Positions 43,500 to 54,124 of a stretch of 64,000 nt of DNA are shown one piece after another. The translations under genes and the position numbers were made by a program. The stretch is from Gigaspora margarita. Its lineage: Eukaryota; Glomeromycota; Glomeromycetes; Diversisporales; Gigasporaceae. The first letter of the stretch is position 1, and every line of letters starts with the position of its first letter. A model generated the notes under the pieces. That model had not been told where the DNA came from. It saw only the letters and a program-made list of their open reading frames with translations, and did no database searches. The stretch spans positions 117,762 to 181,761 of the forward strand of contig WTPW01000666.1 in assembly GCA_009809945.1 (NCBI GenBank). Direction: 5' to 3'.

Positions 43500-44472
43500 T
43501 TTTTTTTTTTTTAGATCAGAGTTACCGCTATGGAAAAAGACTTTTATTCAAGTAAGTCAGATCATGGGCACTTCTAGGAGCACCCTACATTTGGTACATA
43601 GGTGAAAGTACAACAAACTACAAGTACAACTTTTGGTTGTCTAATTTAAGTAGTCTGCCTGAGTTGCTATACCTGCAACCCAACTAGGGAGATACCTATT
43701 TAAACCCTCTGATTTATACTTCTTTTGCTAAATCCTCCTTGTATTACTGGTACAGTTCTCTGTTACATAAGTCAGTCAAGGCCAGTCCTGGATGCTTGCG
43801 GAATTCTCTTAGAACTAATTTATTCTTGTGGCAACTTGGTAGAGCAGTCTCTGTTCCACACAGGTATTACCTACGCTTCAGTAACTTACGCATCTGCATT
43901 ATACTGACACTTGGAATCAGGGCTAACCATTAAACCCCTAATGTTACCTACTTCTGCCCTTGTAAAGTTTACTCCAATCCTGATACCTACCACAACCTTC
44001 CTATTGGTTCTTCCTCAGTATCTTCAAACTTCCAAACCAGTTAGCTTAGAAAGGTTGGTCAGCCTGGTTTTAAGTGCTGAATAGACTCCCTCCCCTTGGT
44101 ACATATTGCCAAAACACATGCTCTTTTTCTTTGTGTGACTCTAGCAGCCAGATTGGTGGACCCCCTTTCTCAGGATCTTGTCGTCCAGTTCTCTGGCTCC
44201 AGTTTCTGATATTCTAATTATAGCTAGCACCATCAAAGATCTTTGCTACATCCTTATTCAGGACTTCCAAACGGGCATCCATTTTCTTATCCTTAAATTT
44301 TTGTGCGCCCAACAGCTTCTATTCAAGATAGTGTACCAAAGGATTTATGAGAAGAAATGGTTACTATAACACAGATCTATTTTTAAAACATCGTTAGTGG
44401 GATTTGAACCCTAGACCTGCTGCTAGGGAGTGACAATTTACCAACTTCTCTAAGTTGCCACACCCCTATTTG
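43500..44472 (-). mobile_element. Long tRNA-headed SINE S1, most complete copy
   Basis: Minus-strand element starting with a tRNA-like head (44395-44472): GGTGTGGCAACTTAGAG, AAGTTGGTAAATTG as A-box/D-arm region and CTAGGGTTCAAATCCCAC as T-arm/B box. The body is about 880 bp, ending at a 12-nt poly-T (43500-43512 on plus) that would be its poly-A tail. About 970 bp is long for a SINE. Partial copies lie at 12276-12520 and 17235-18705. Exact duplications were not found; AGCAAATA and AGCATATA are the best candidates. Confidence 0.7.
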
Positions 44473-44589
44473 CTTTTTTTTTACTCTTATAATTTTTATT
44501 AGAATAAATGTTTTTGTCGCTCCTGTTATATGATATTTGTTATGTGCAATATATAAACAATGATGATCATTAATAATCTTTTTTTTTTT

Positions 44590-45010
44590 TGCTTTTACTT
44601 TTTCTTAGTTTGATCTGTCTACATGTCTAACTAACCTTTATTTTTTTAGATAATAGTCTTGAGTCTTGTTACTAGAGTTGTTATTGCAGAAGTCATCTTT
44701 GGGGTCTCATTGCTGGAGTTGTCATTGGAGTTACAATTTTTGGAGTTACTAATTTCATCATATTCTTGTTTGCCTTTTTGTATAGTGGCTTTTTATAGTT
44801 TGATCTGCATATATGTGCAACTATACTTGTTTTTTAAGAAGTAAGTCTCATCACTGAAGTTGTCATTGTACTACTCTTGTTTTTTTGCAGGTACTAGTTT
44901 TGTCACTTGTATTGCATTCTTGTTTGTTCTTTTAATGTAGTAGGTTTTTGCAGTTTGACCCACGTACATATTTAACTGCTATTGTTTTTTTTAAAATAAT
45001 AGTCTCATTA
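44590..45010 (+). repeat. Diverged tandem repeat, 3 units of about 165-190 bp
   Basis: Units begin at TTTGATCTGTCTACATGTC (44609), TTTGATCTGCATATATGTG (44799) and TTTGACCCACGTACATATT (44955). Each is followed by CTA.TTTGTTTTTT..A, AATAGTCTCATYACT and GTTGTCATTG-like words. Non-coding. Confidence 0.6.
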
Positions 45011-46375
45011 CTACTATATTTGTGATACAGATTTGGAGTTCTTACCAGCCTTGGTATGACTACATTGAATTTGGTGATGTGAATTCATCATCGAATAGGT
45101 TTTGTGGCATCAATTTGGTTTATTTTTGGAGTTTCACTTATTTTAGTTTGTCGTATCATACTATATTATAATGGTTTAGAGTTAGATAAAGGTTGGGTTG
45201 AGTTAATATAATAGAATTAGATAGTTATTTTAGGGTCAGGTTTAGAGAAGTATTTTCTTATTTGGCATGTAAATTATTAAATTAAAGTATTTGTATTATA
45301 AAATTTAATTAATAAGTGCTATGTGACACAGTCACACTAAACCAGGAATGGATACACATACTATAATTTTTGATTTTAGACAAGAATTAAAGGATGCATT
45401 TATTAAATAGCTTTAAAAGGAATTAAACTAAGTAAAGTTATAAAATGAAATTAAATTAAGTTAAATTATTAGGTGCTTAAAATACAAGTTCTAATATATA
45501 TATATATAATAGTATAGAATAAAACTATAAGTACTAGTATTATAATTTAATTAGATATCATAAATAGGTTTGCTGTATTATTATATATATAAAGTTGACC
45601 ATTTTAAAAAGATTTTGTCAAAAGAGATAATCTGTCAAATTTGATAAAAAAACCAATCTACAAAATTGTTTACTTTATATAAATTTAGTAGTTTAAAATG
45701 TTTTCAGATCTGATAATGTAACAAAACTAATACAAAACCTGTTCACCCTGCATACTATTTTGATAGAGTCGACAGGATTTTTTTAATAGTATTAGACTTT
45801 TGTTGATGATTATGATAGCTCCTCAATGAAATAAAAATTAAATAAAGAAAAGCAGTTTCTAATAAAGTGGTGACTAAAATTGGATAAATCAACTAATTTA
45901 GTATTAAAAACTATCCAACTATTATTGTTTATGGATTCTAAACCTTATAATTAAAGCATTTCTAAGAGGTATAGAAATTATAGCAGAGTTTATTAGTTAT
46001 TGTTACTTCATAATTGGAGGCAGAGATAATTATATACTTATAAAGCTAATAATAATAAATTTATTTGTTTTGAATAGTTACAAATAATACTATTTTAGTA
46101 AAATGGGTTGGAATATTTTGTCTCGATTGTTCAGATTTTTAACTATTACTGTATAACTGTGAAATTACATGCTGGGTGTTATTTTGAATTTTGGCTTGAA
46201 TTAAGTGTAATTTAGAGTGAAAAGTAAAATTATATACTTGTGCATTATTTTGCAGTTATATGGTACATAATAAAAGGGTTACAGCCAAAAAGATAGAAGA
46301 TAAGTAATGTAAATTAGACTTTAATCAAAGTATAAATTTCTATATAATTTGATGTGTATGATAATTAATGCACCA
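45011..46375. other. AT-rich non-coding stretch
   Basis: No gene, RNA gene or clear mobile element recognised. A (TA)n run at about 45498-45510. Confidence 0.5.
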
Positions 46376-46860
46376 TATTGTGGCCACTATATAAGTCATA
46401 TTTTAGTGAATATTACTTAGCCTTAATATCTGTGGCTTTTTGATAATTTACAGTCATCACATGAGTTATATTTTAGTGAATATTGCTTAGCTTTGATATT
46501 TGTGGCTCCTTGATTATTTATTTATGGGATTTATAGCACAATTAAACTTTTAACTTCAAAGAGATCAATTTATCTCATGACAACATAAGGTAAAAAAAAA
46601 CTCCAAATCTAGTTTTCTTGACAACATTCATGTTTGTATATATGCATAAGCAAGCTAGTCTGAACATTTTCAATGTGGGCACATCATAGAGATTTACCAT
46701 ATTGCAGGCATCACATAAGTAATATTTTAGCAATTATTACTTAGCTTTGATAATTGTAGCTTTTTGATTATTTGCAGTCATCACATGATTCATATTTTAG
46801 TGAATATTACATAGTTTTAATATTTGTGGCTCATTGATTATTTATTTACAGGAATCTAAA
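46376..46860 (+). repeat. Two dimers of a 73-bp unit
   Basis: Four units of GTCATCACATGAGTTATATT, TTAGTGAATATTGCTTAGC, TTTGATATTTGTGGCTCCTT, GATTATTTGCA: near 46380, 46453, 46702 and 46780. Within each pair the units are directly adjacent, and the pairs are separated by about 180 bp. Confidence 0.75.
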
Positions 46861-47961
46861 TAAAGTCCATATGATACATATTTGTGATGTTTAAGTGCAT
46901 AAATTCATATTTTTACTGCATTCAGTGCATTATCCAATTAGTTATAAGATTTTGCAGATATGCGTTATTAAAAATATCTCAGTAACTATATATTTCATAA
47001 TATTACATATTACTCTATTCCTGATATAAAATAATTAAAATTAGTTAATAAAATACAAAATTAAGTTAATAAAACTTATAAAGTTTAGTTAATAAAATTA
47101 TAAAATTTAGTTAATATAATAATGCATATACAATATAAATTAATATATATATATTTATGGATATATGATATTATATGTTACCTGCATGTAAATATGCATG
47201 GGATAATGCATAAGAAAACACATAAAATTGCACATTAGTACATGCACTGATGCAAGGAATTCATGCCTCATTACATACTATAAATGTGCTTCCCTATACA
47301 TTGTCTCTTATACATTTCATGCAGGGCCGTGTAGTTCTATATCCAAACTTTTTCGTGGATTGCAGTATCATTCCATCTGCAATTTGTTATAGGATTAGTA
47401 GCCCAAGATGCAAGTAAAAATTCAAACAAACTTATACGTGTGATAACTGAATCTAGGCTTTTGTATTCAATTGTTTAATAGAAATCTTATTCCTTTTAGC
47501 TACTTCTGTTTATATTTTTGAAAAGTTCTTATGATTGCAATCATATTTGCATTTAAGTTTTTTGCTTTAAAAATATTAATGAATGCATTTCATTAAAAAT
47601 TGTAAAAAAATAATAATTTTAATTATATTGTCATGGGCAAAAGGTAGATCTACAAAAACAAGTACAGTAAAATTGTGACTAAAAGAAGTAAATGCTACCC
47701 TATTTGAGGCTAAGTGTTTGTTTATTGGGTAAGGCTTGTCAGCTGAATAGGATAAACAAACAAACATGAAACTCAAATATCTGAAAAACAAGTACATGTA
47801 GGAAGAAAAGAGAAAATCAGATATAATTACAAGAAACTACAATGTTAAATATTGTAATAAGCAAAGCAAAGCCTTTGTATGATGTAATTATTGTGATAAG
47901 CCCTACTTTAGAGTTAGTTTCTTATATTCTTCTTATAATTACCCTAAGCCCAGTGGATTCT
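46861..47961. other. AT-rich non-coding stretch
   Basis: No gene recognised. Repeated ATGCATAAG / TGCACATTAGTACATGCA words at 47190-47260 form small hairpins. The 73-codon minus frame at 47576-47797 resembles nothing known to me. Confidence 0.5.
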
Positions 47962-49173
47962 TTAATTGATGATCCGCCAGTCAACTGAAGAATGATCATA
48001 GTCTAACATGACGCAAATCACTATGTAAATCACTTATAGCGGAAATGTACAGATCACCCAAGGAAAAATAATTTTTTTACTAAGTTAACAAGTCATGCCG
48101 ACTAATTGAAAGTTATAGAGCTCATTATGACGGATCTAAAGGTGGTGAGATCATCAAAATCGGCCCAGTAGATGCTGAGATATCCTCGAAATACGATTGG
48201 GTGACTATGTAAAATTCTATGTAAACAAGGCCAGACCAATTTAATTCGGTGGTTTACATTACATCCTGCTCACAAAAGAGGGGGGGAAGGGAGGGGTGGT
48301 TCATATAGTAAAATTTTAAAAAATTTTTTATCCAAAAAAAAAAAAAAAAATTCCGATTTGTTCTGGGACTATATTAAAATTTTCCGAAATATTCCGTAGT
48401 ACTATGTATATCTGTCAAAAATTTTTTTTACTATGAGGAAGGGGGGGAGCTCTGTGGGGGGGGGTAATGTAAACCACCGAATTAAATTGGTCTGGCCCAA
48501 ACATTTGTTTGCATAAAATTTTACATAGTCGCCCAATCGTTTTTTGATGATATCTTGCATCTACAAGGCCAATTTTAATGATCTCACCACCTTTAGATTG
48601 GTCATAATGAGCTCTACAACTTTCAATTAGTCGGCATGACTTGTTAACTTAGCAAAAAATATATTTTTCCTTGGGTGAACGTGGCATTTCCGTCTATAAT
48701 ATAGATTATTATAGTGGAATTGCCACGTTTACCCAAGGAAAAATATTTTTTTTACTAAGTTAACAAGTCATGCCGACTAATTGAAAGTTGTAGAGCTCAT
48801 TATGACCAATCTAAAGGTGGTGAGATCATTAAAATTGGCCCTGTAGATGCAGAGATATTTTCAAAAAACGATTGGGCGACTATGTAAAATTTTATGCAAA
48901 CAATGTTTGTTTACATAGAATTTTACATAGTCGCCCAATCGTTTTTTGATGATATCTTAGCATCTACTGGGCCGATTTTGATGATCTCACCACCTTTAGA
49001 TTCGTCATAATGAGCTCTATAACTTTCAATTAGTCGGCATAACTTGTTAACGTAGTAAAAAAATTATTTTTCCTTGGGTGATCTGTACATTTCTGCTATA
49101 AGTGATTTACATAGTAATTTGCGTCACACTACACTATGATCATTCTTCAGTTAACTGGCGGATCATCAATTAA
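47962..49173. mobile_element. Nested multi-arm palindromic element bounded by TTAA
   Basis: Outer ends TTAATTGATGATCCGCC (47962) and GGCGGATCATCAATTAA (49173) are exact inverse copies with TTAA outermost, and the arms continue for about 250 bp. Inside, a module of about 190 bp (CACCCAAGGAAAAATA, GTCATGCCGACTAATTGAAA, GGTGGTGAGATCAT, CGATTGGGCGACTATG) occurs four times in alternating orientation: 47.97-48.23, 48.50-48.69 (reversed), 48.71-48.90 and 48.91-49.17 (reversed). A different palindrome (48229-48497) sits between the first two. No ORF. TTAA could be a piggyBac-type target. Confidence 0.85.
48229..48497. mobile_element. Inner palindrome (GGCCAGACC ends) with G-runs
   Basis: The ends GGCCAGACCAATTTAATTCG and its complement, continuing GGTGGTTTACATTAC / GTAATGTAAACCACC, give 35-bp perfect arms. 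Between them the plus strand has G-rich tracts (48279-48300 and 48438-48475) separated by AT-rich sequence. It looks like an independent MITE trapped between two copies of the outer module. Confidence 0.8.
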
Positions 49174-49237
49174 GGAAGTAAAAAGTTATAAAAACTCTAT
49201 GATTTCGCTATTGTAAAAGGACATCCTACAGGATTTC

Positions 49238-49408
49238 AATATTTAATTAATAATACATTTAATAAATTCTATTAAAATTATTTTAATAAATTGTTTAATT
49301 AAAATATTACCAAATTATCCTCGTCATGCCTCTGGTGAGTTGCCTTGTCACCTAAAATTTAAATAGTTTTACATATTAGTTATTGACTCTACAGTTCACC
49401 CTGTAACA
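49238..49408 (+). repeat. 5' LTR
   Basis: Starts AATATTTAATTAATAATAC and ends TTCACCCTGTAACA. Relative to the 3' LTR it has lost most CpG sites (CATGCCTCTGGTGAG versus CACGCCTCTGGCGAG). Confidence 0.85.
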
Positions 49409-49432
49409 TTTGGTGGTAACTGTGAGATACCA
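49409..49432 (+). promoter_or_regulatory. Primer-binding-site-like sequence
   Basis: TTTGGTGGTAACTGTGAGA immediately follows the LTR end ACA, the position where a tRNA 3' end primes minus-strand synthesis. Which tRNA is not assigned. Confidence 0.55.
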
Positions 49433-49619
49433 ACTTTATAAAATTTTATAAGGGCCGTGTCATTAATCACCTGATTATTTTTTATCAAAGGCCTACCCCC
49501 CTCCCTCTTCTTTAATATATATATAGTCAGGTTCTTATATGTAATTTCAACTTTTTTTTACCCCCTATCCCCCTAAAAAATCACCTGATTTTTGTCACTC
49601 CCCTAACCCAGTTAAAAGA

Positions 49620-49975
49620 AAGAAAAAATGAATTAATCATTTTTTATAAAAACATCAATCAATTAAACCTCTTTGATTACCTGATTTAATGAACAATCAA
49701 TCACTACTATTGTTTAATTGATCACTCACAATAAATCCAATTTCATCCTTGATCACATGCTGATTATTAATATTAATAACAATTGTATTTCAACATTTTA
49801 GCCAGTGTACCCTAAAATAAAAAGAAGTAATAAATAAATAAAGCGGAATTAGAACCACCCTGAGAAGATATATATATAAGGATAAGAGATACTTATATTC
49901 ATTTAACTACACAATAGTAAAACTGAGAAGAACCTGGGATCTAAATCAAATCAACATATTGAGTAAATTAAATTT
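49620..49975 (+). repeat. R1 dispersed repeat, copy inside the gypsy leader
   Basis: Collinear with 5390-5720: TATAAAAACATCAATCAATTAA, CTGATTTA.TGAACAATC, CCTTGATCACATG, TTATTAATATTAAT, ATCTAAATCAAATCAACAT. It shows that R1 exists in several contexts. Confidence 0.6.
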
Positions 49976-51084
49976 GATTTTTAATTATACTATAATTATA
50001 GTAATATACAAGCTAGTAGAAAGTTTAATTGAACTTAAATTAATTTCCAAACGATATCTATTTAAATTAATTTATTTAAGAAATCTTTTATAGCAAATGT
50101 TGCTATATATTCACAAATTATAAATTTTAATATTAAATCTAAAGTTTCCACTTTATCACTGACAGTTAAGTTATTACTTCGTTCATTAGGATCAACTTAC
50201 AAATTATAAGTTAAGTCTGTAATTGCTCTGTTGATACCTTTATTATAAAAAGAATTAACAATCAAGACATGATAAGTTCTCTAGATTAACTTACAAGTCT
50301 GAAAGTACTGTAACAATATATTAGGTTACCTTGTCTTAATCAACGTACTGTATTTAAAGAACTTATAAAAAGAATAGAATGAATACAGTAAATTTAAACA
50401 GTGTAATTTTTTGTCAAAAATATGTTACAACTTTGTTACATCTTGTCAATACTGCAAATTTCTGACAATACTTTGGCATTTGGTTTAGTTGCACCTTTGT
50501 TACTACCTTGACCTCTTTAGATTTTCTGTTATTATTTTGGTGTTGCACCTTTGTTTTATTTTTTTTATCACTTTTTTGTTACTGTTTTGTTATTATTTTG
50601 TACCTAACTATTTTGATGCCATAAAACACAGAGCTAACCCAAAATAGATTTGGTCAATAACTCAAGTTTTCCAAATACTATCTTGAGAATGTTTAAATTT
50701 GGCATCCCATCAGTGTCAGATTATTATTTGTTTGATTAGTTGCTATGATCTGTGCCTCTTTATTCTAGACCCACAAGTTAACATTAATCATCCCTGTAAA
50801 CCTTGAAATCATATAATGTGTGATACCAAAATGGATGATAAACTTGCATTTGAACCTATGAAAAGAAATTACTATTGAATCATCAGAACTTTTAAGAATA
50901 AGTCAAGGATACTTATCTAAAAACTGACATTATCTCCACAAGACCAAGAGCCCAAAGGATCTGTATCAAATATACACTCCTCTATTCGAAATCATCTTTT
51001 CTTGTTAGGCTTCATCTTGGTAAATTGTTAAAAGAAGTTTACTTATAAAAAAAAAAAAAAACTTTTATCTATAAATTTTTGAAA
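49976..51084. other. Non-coding leader of the gypsy element
   Basis: AT-rich, no ORF. The segment 50400-50640 repeats CTTTGTTAC / TTGTTATTATTTTG words several times. It ends with a poly-A at 51046-51060 just before the gag ATG. Confidence 0.5.
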
Positions 51085-52150
51085 ATGAATAATGAACAAT
51101 TCCAACAATTTATTGAGTTGATGACCAAAGCAGTTAGTAAGGATGAACCTAAGTCCACACTAAAAGAAAATAACTTAGTGAAAGTTAAATACTTTTATGG
51201 TATTGATGATGAAGACCCTTTTGAATAGTTTGATAATTTTGAAATAACAGCTGAAGCCAATAATTGGACTGAAGAATGTAGATTAAAGATTGCTTCAGAA
51301 TATTTAAAGGAAATGGTTGCTGAATAGTATAAGAAAAATAAAGAAAGTTTTGAATATTGGAAAGTGAAAGCTAAAAATAAAAAAGAACAGAATAAAAGTT
51401 TTTATTACTTATTTGTAGAACAATTTGCTTCTGAAGAATGTCAACACCATTGGCAGATTGAATTATATGAACAATGTCAAAAGAAGGCAAAAAAAGTAGA
51501 TACCTATGCTACTAAATTTAAAAAAATTAATTAGTAGGGTTAATGTTAATAATGGGTTTTTAGATGGTTATGTGGTAAGAATGTTTTTAAATGGGTTAAA
51601 AAGTAATAATGCCACATTTATAGCTATAGCAGCCCCTAAAAATTTAAGTGAAGCAATAGCAGTAGCAAGAAGAATCCAAGCTAGTGATTATTATGGTCAG
51701 TGACTATCCAAACATGAAAATGTACAGCAGAGAGTAGGAAATGAGTTAAGTTATATAAAGAAAAGAATTGAAGGTTTAGCACTAAACAATGCAACCTTAT
51801 TTGCCAAATTAAAAAATACGGAAACTAATCGACCTCAAGAAAGTATGTATAGAAGATACAACCAAAATAATTATAAGTGGAAAAAGAAAGGAGGAATCAA
51901 ATGTAGAAAATGTGGAGAAAGGGGTCATATAAATAGAAATTGTATGTTAGAAAAATCAAAATACCCATATAATAATTAAAGAAAAGAAAAAGGAAATTTT
52001 AATCCAACAAAAAACATTAGTTTTTGTGAATTAGAGAACACTAATGATGAAGAAATTTATACAGTAAATAATATTACCTCTATAAAAGCTACAAAACAAC
52101 TGGCAAACTCTAAATAGGAAGATAGATTATGAAAAGTAGTTAGATTACCT
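51085..52150 (+). pseudogene. gag: gag (capsid and nucleocapsid) of the gypsy element, broken
   Basis: Starts at ATG 51085 (MNNEQFQQFIELMTKAV). The capsid part follows Ty3 gag order: VKYFYGIDDEDPFE-stop-FDNF (51181-51240), ANNWTEECRLKIASEYLK, VAE-stop-YKKNK, YYLFVEQFASEECQHHWQI and, after a one-base shift at an A-run near 51520, SRVNVNNGFLDGYVVRMFL and ATFIAIAAPKNLSEAIAVA. The nucleocapsid zinc knuckle C-x2-C-x4-H-x4-C is intact (CRKCGERGHINRNC, 51904-51945). The stops at 51226 and 51325 lie where Ty3-type gag usually has Trp (TGG to TAG); a third, TGA at 51701, also fits a former TGG. Confidence 0.85.
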
Positions 52151-52192
52151 CAAGAAAAGGAAATAGAAGAGCAAAATACAAATAATCCTATT

Positions 52193-52764
52193 ATGATACA
52201 AAATCCACTTCCTTTAAATAATCCAAAAAGAAAGCATGGGCCTTCTAAAATTGATTCTTTAAAGCCCTATAATGTAGCAAATGATATCTTATCTCTACCT
52301 ACTAGTGCTATAGTAGGACAAATACTACAATACCCAAATCAAAGAAGAAATTTGGCCAAGATATTAAAAAATGACCACCTATATCAAAGGAAACAAATTT
52401 TTTTAAAGAACATCTCTACACAACTGCTGCCCAGTGCTATATCAAGATTAGAAATAATCCAGTATTGGCCGTATTAGACTCAGGTGCTACAGTTAGTATA
52501 ATATCCAAACAATTATTAGATAAACTTGGTTTGAAAATAGATAATAAGTCTATTACAACTTTAGTAATAGCTACTGGAGCAAAGGCTAAAACATTAGAAA
52601 AAATTAGAGATATTAGATTAATAATTAGAGATATTGTTGTACCTAATACATTATTGCTAGGGACTGACTGGTTTCAGAAAACAAAGGCCAGGATTTATTT
52701 TGATGAACAAAAATTATATTTACAATATGCTAATAGATTAGCAGAAGTTCTAATATTTAATTAA
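52193..52764 (+). pseudogene. Retropepsin-like aspartic protease region
   Basis: Frame 52193-52405 (KRKHGPSKIDSLKPYNVAN, LPTSAIVGQILQYPNQRRN) is followed, one base back, by the frame KEHLYTTAAQCYIKIRNNP and VLAVLDSGATVSIISKQLL (catalytic DSG, about 52478-52487), then the flap-like IATGAKAKTLEKIRDI and the closing hydrophobic-Gly motif NTLLLGTDWFQ (ILG-type). Thus the protease core is complete in length. The join is a -1 shift at TTTTTTA (52399-52405). It cleaves Gag in related elements. Stop TAA at 52762. Confidence 0.85.
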
Positions 52765-52921
52765 TAATACATTTAATAAATCCTATTAAAATCATTTTAA
52801 TAAATCGTTTAATTAAAATATTACCAAATCACCTCGTCACGCCTCTGGCGAGTTGCCTTGTCACCTAAAATTCATATAGTTTCACGTATAAGTTATTGAC
52901 TCTATGGTTCACCCCATAACA
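52752..52921 (+). repeat. 3' LTR
   Basis: Starts AATATTTAATTAATAATAC and ends TTCACCCCATAACA. It retains CpG sites lost in the 5' LTR. No clear polypurine tract precedes it. Confidence 0.85.
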
Positions 52922-52924
52922 ATA

Positions 52925-53271
52925 TACAGTATAACCTCGCAATAGTTACATTTGCATTAGTCACAATCTTGCTATGTCACCTCAATTCTTCTATTTAATT
53001 ATATACACTATATATAAATTCTGGCTCGTTTTAGTCACAATCTCGCAATAGGCACATAGAATGTCTGATTTTTGCATGTGACTATTGCGGGGTTACAGTC
53101 AACTCCCGCAATAGTCACATGCTAAAATCAGCATTTTATGGGCCTATTGCGAAATTGTGACTAAAGCGAGAAAGAATTTATATAGTTTATATGATCAGAT
53201 AAATAAAATTAAGGTGACTATAGCGCGATTGTGACTATAGCGAGATGTGACTATTGCGGGAGTCGACTGTA
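52925..53271. mobile_element. pogo/Tigger-like MITE pair, TA target (52927-53269)
   Basis: Ends CAGTATAACCTCGCAATAG and TATTGCGGGAGTCGACTG between TA dinucleotides. The CAGT...CTCGC.ATAGT.AC pattern is that of pogo-type ends. The middle (53070-53125) contains two further ends facing each other: GTGACTATTGCGGGGTTA then CAGTCAACTCCCGCAATAGT. The segment is therefore best read as two adjacent elements. No ORF. Confidence 0.75.
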
Positions 53272-54028
53272 TACTGTAATTTACACACGCTTATATGTTG
53301 TTTACCAATTTTGTAACAAATTTCACCAGCCAAACAAATTTCATGATTAGGTGTAATGCAACAGATCAAAAACAAAATTTACAACACTGCTTCAACTATT
53401 TTCTAGATTGATGTTTGTACGATTTTTTTAAATTTTCATCATAGCAAAGTAACAGCAAATGCATACAACTTTGAAATTAGTATTACAATAAAGTGATTAA
53501 GGAATGACTATGAACCAAAAATATTGTTAGTTGACCCATTTAATTTATGATTATTCGTAATTACAATTATTGAAGAAATTTTGTATTCTGAACGTGAATA
53601 CTAAGTGTTTTAATTAAAATCTTTGTTTGAGGATGAAAGATTTTGTCACATTATAACATTGAAGATAAATAACCCAAATAAAAACAAATAGACCACGAAT
53701 TATTTATTTATTTTTTTAAAAAATTAAAGTTTTTGTTCTGTGCTCTAATGAAACACAGATTTTTTTTTACCTACATCTTTAACTTCCTAGACGATAAATT
53801 ATTCATTATTTTTCAAATAAATTTCATGAAAGCTGAAATATTAGATAACACTGGTTAGGTTAGTAAACACTTCACGTACTACTTACTCCGTTCCTGGTAT
53901 ATTTAATTATTACAGTAATTAGTTTCGTATAAAATAATGATTCCTTCTAGTGAATAATTTGACTAATCAGTTGTCTTTTTGTGAGATGTTTTACAAAAAT
54001 CAGTCAATTACATTGATAATCTACGAAT
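53272..54028. other. AT-rich non-coding stretch
   Basis: No gene recognised. A single copy of the hairpin-minisatellite word lies on the minus strand at 53885-53900 (reverse complement ATACCAGGAACGGAGT), see the array at 63.4 kb. Confidence 0.55.
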
Positions 54029-54100
54029 AATATCCTGATCCATAGGTGAATAAGTGGAAATTTTGTTTCCACTAATTCCCAATGGATCAGGATATTTTTA
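54029..54100. repeat. Strong imperfect stem-loop
   Basis: AATATCCTGATCCAT (54029) pairs with ATGGATCAGGATATT (54081), and inside it AGTGGAAA pairs with TTTCCACT. Could be the remains of a tiny MITE. Confidence 0.7.
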
Positions 54101-54124
54101 TTACTAATGCTGGCTATTTGGATT

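Larger units (their letters stand above)
49238..52921 (+). mobile_element. Ty3/gypsy-type LTR element with gag and protease only
   Basis: LTRs of 171 and 170 bp (49238-49408, 52752-52921) bracket an internal region with gag (51085-52150) and an aspartic protease (to 52764). The protease reading frame ends 13 bp inside the 3' LTR, so RT, RNase H and integrase are absent. A primer-binding-like site follows the left LTR. An R1 copy lies in the untranslated leader. The LTRs differ at roughly 10% of sites. No 5-bp target duplication was recognised. Non-autonomous. Confidence 0.85.

Noticed and set aside
44395..44472. Functional tRNA gene on the minus strand
   Set aside because: A and B boxes are visible, but the acceptor stem pairs poorly and the sequence continues without terminator into a long repeat body, so a SINE head fits better.
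51226..51327. Alternative genetic code with TAG = Trp/Gln
   Set aside because: Considered because of in-frame TAG at conserved positions, but TAA and TGA stops and frameshifts also occur, and the BTB-TLDc gene needs no reassigned codon; ordinary decay is simpler.
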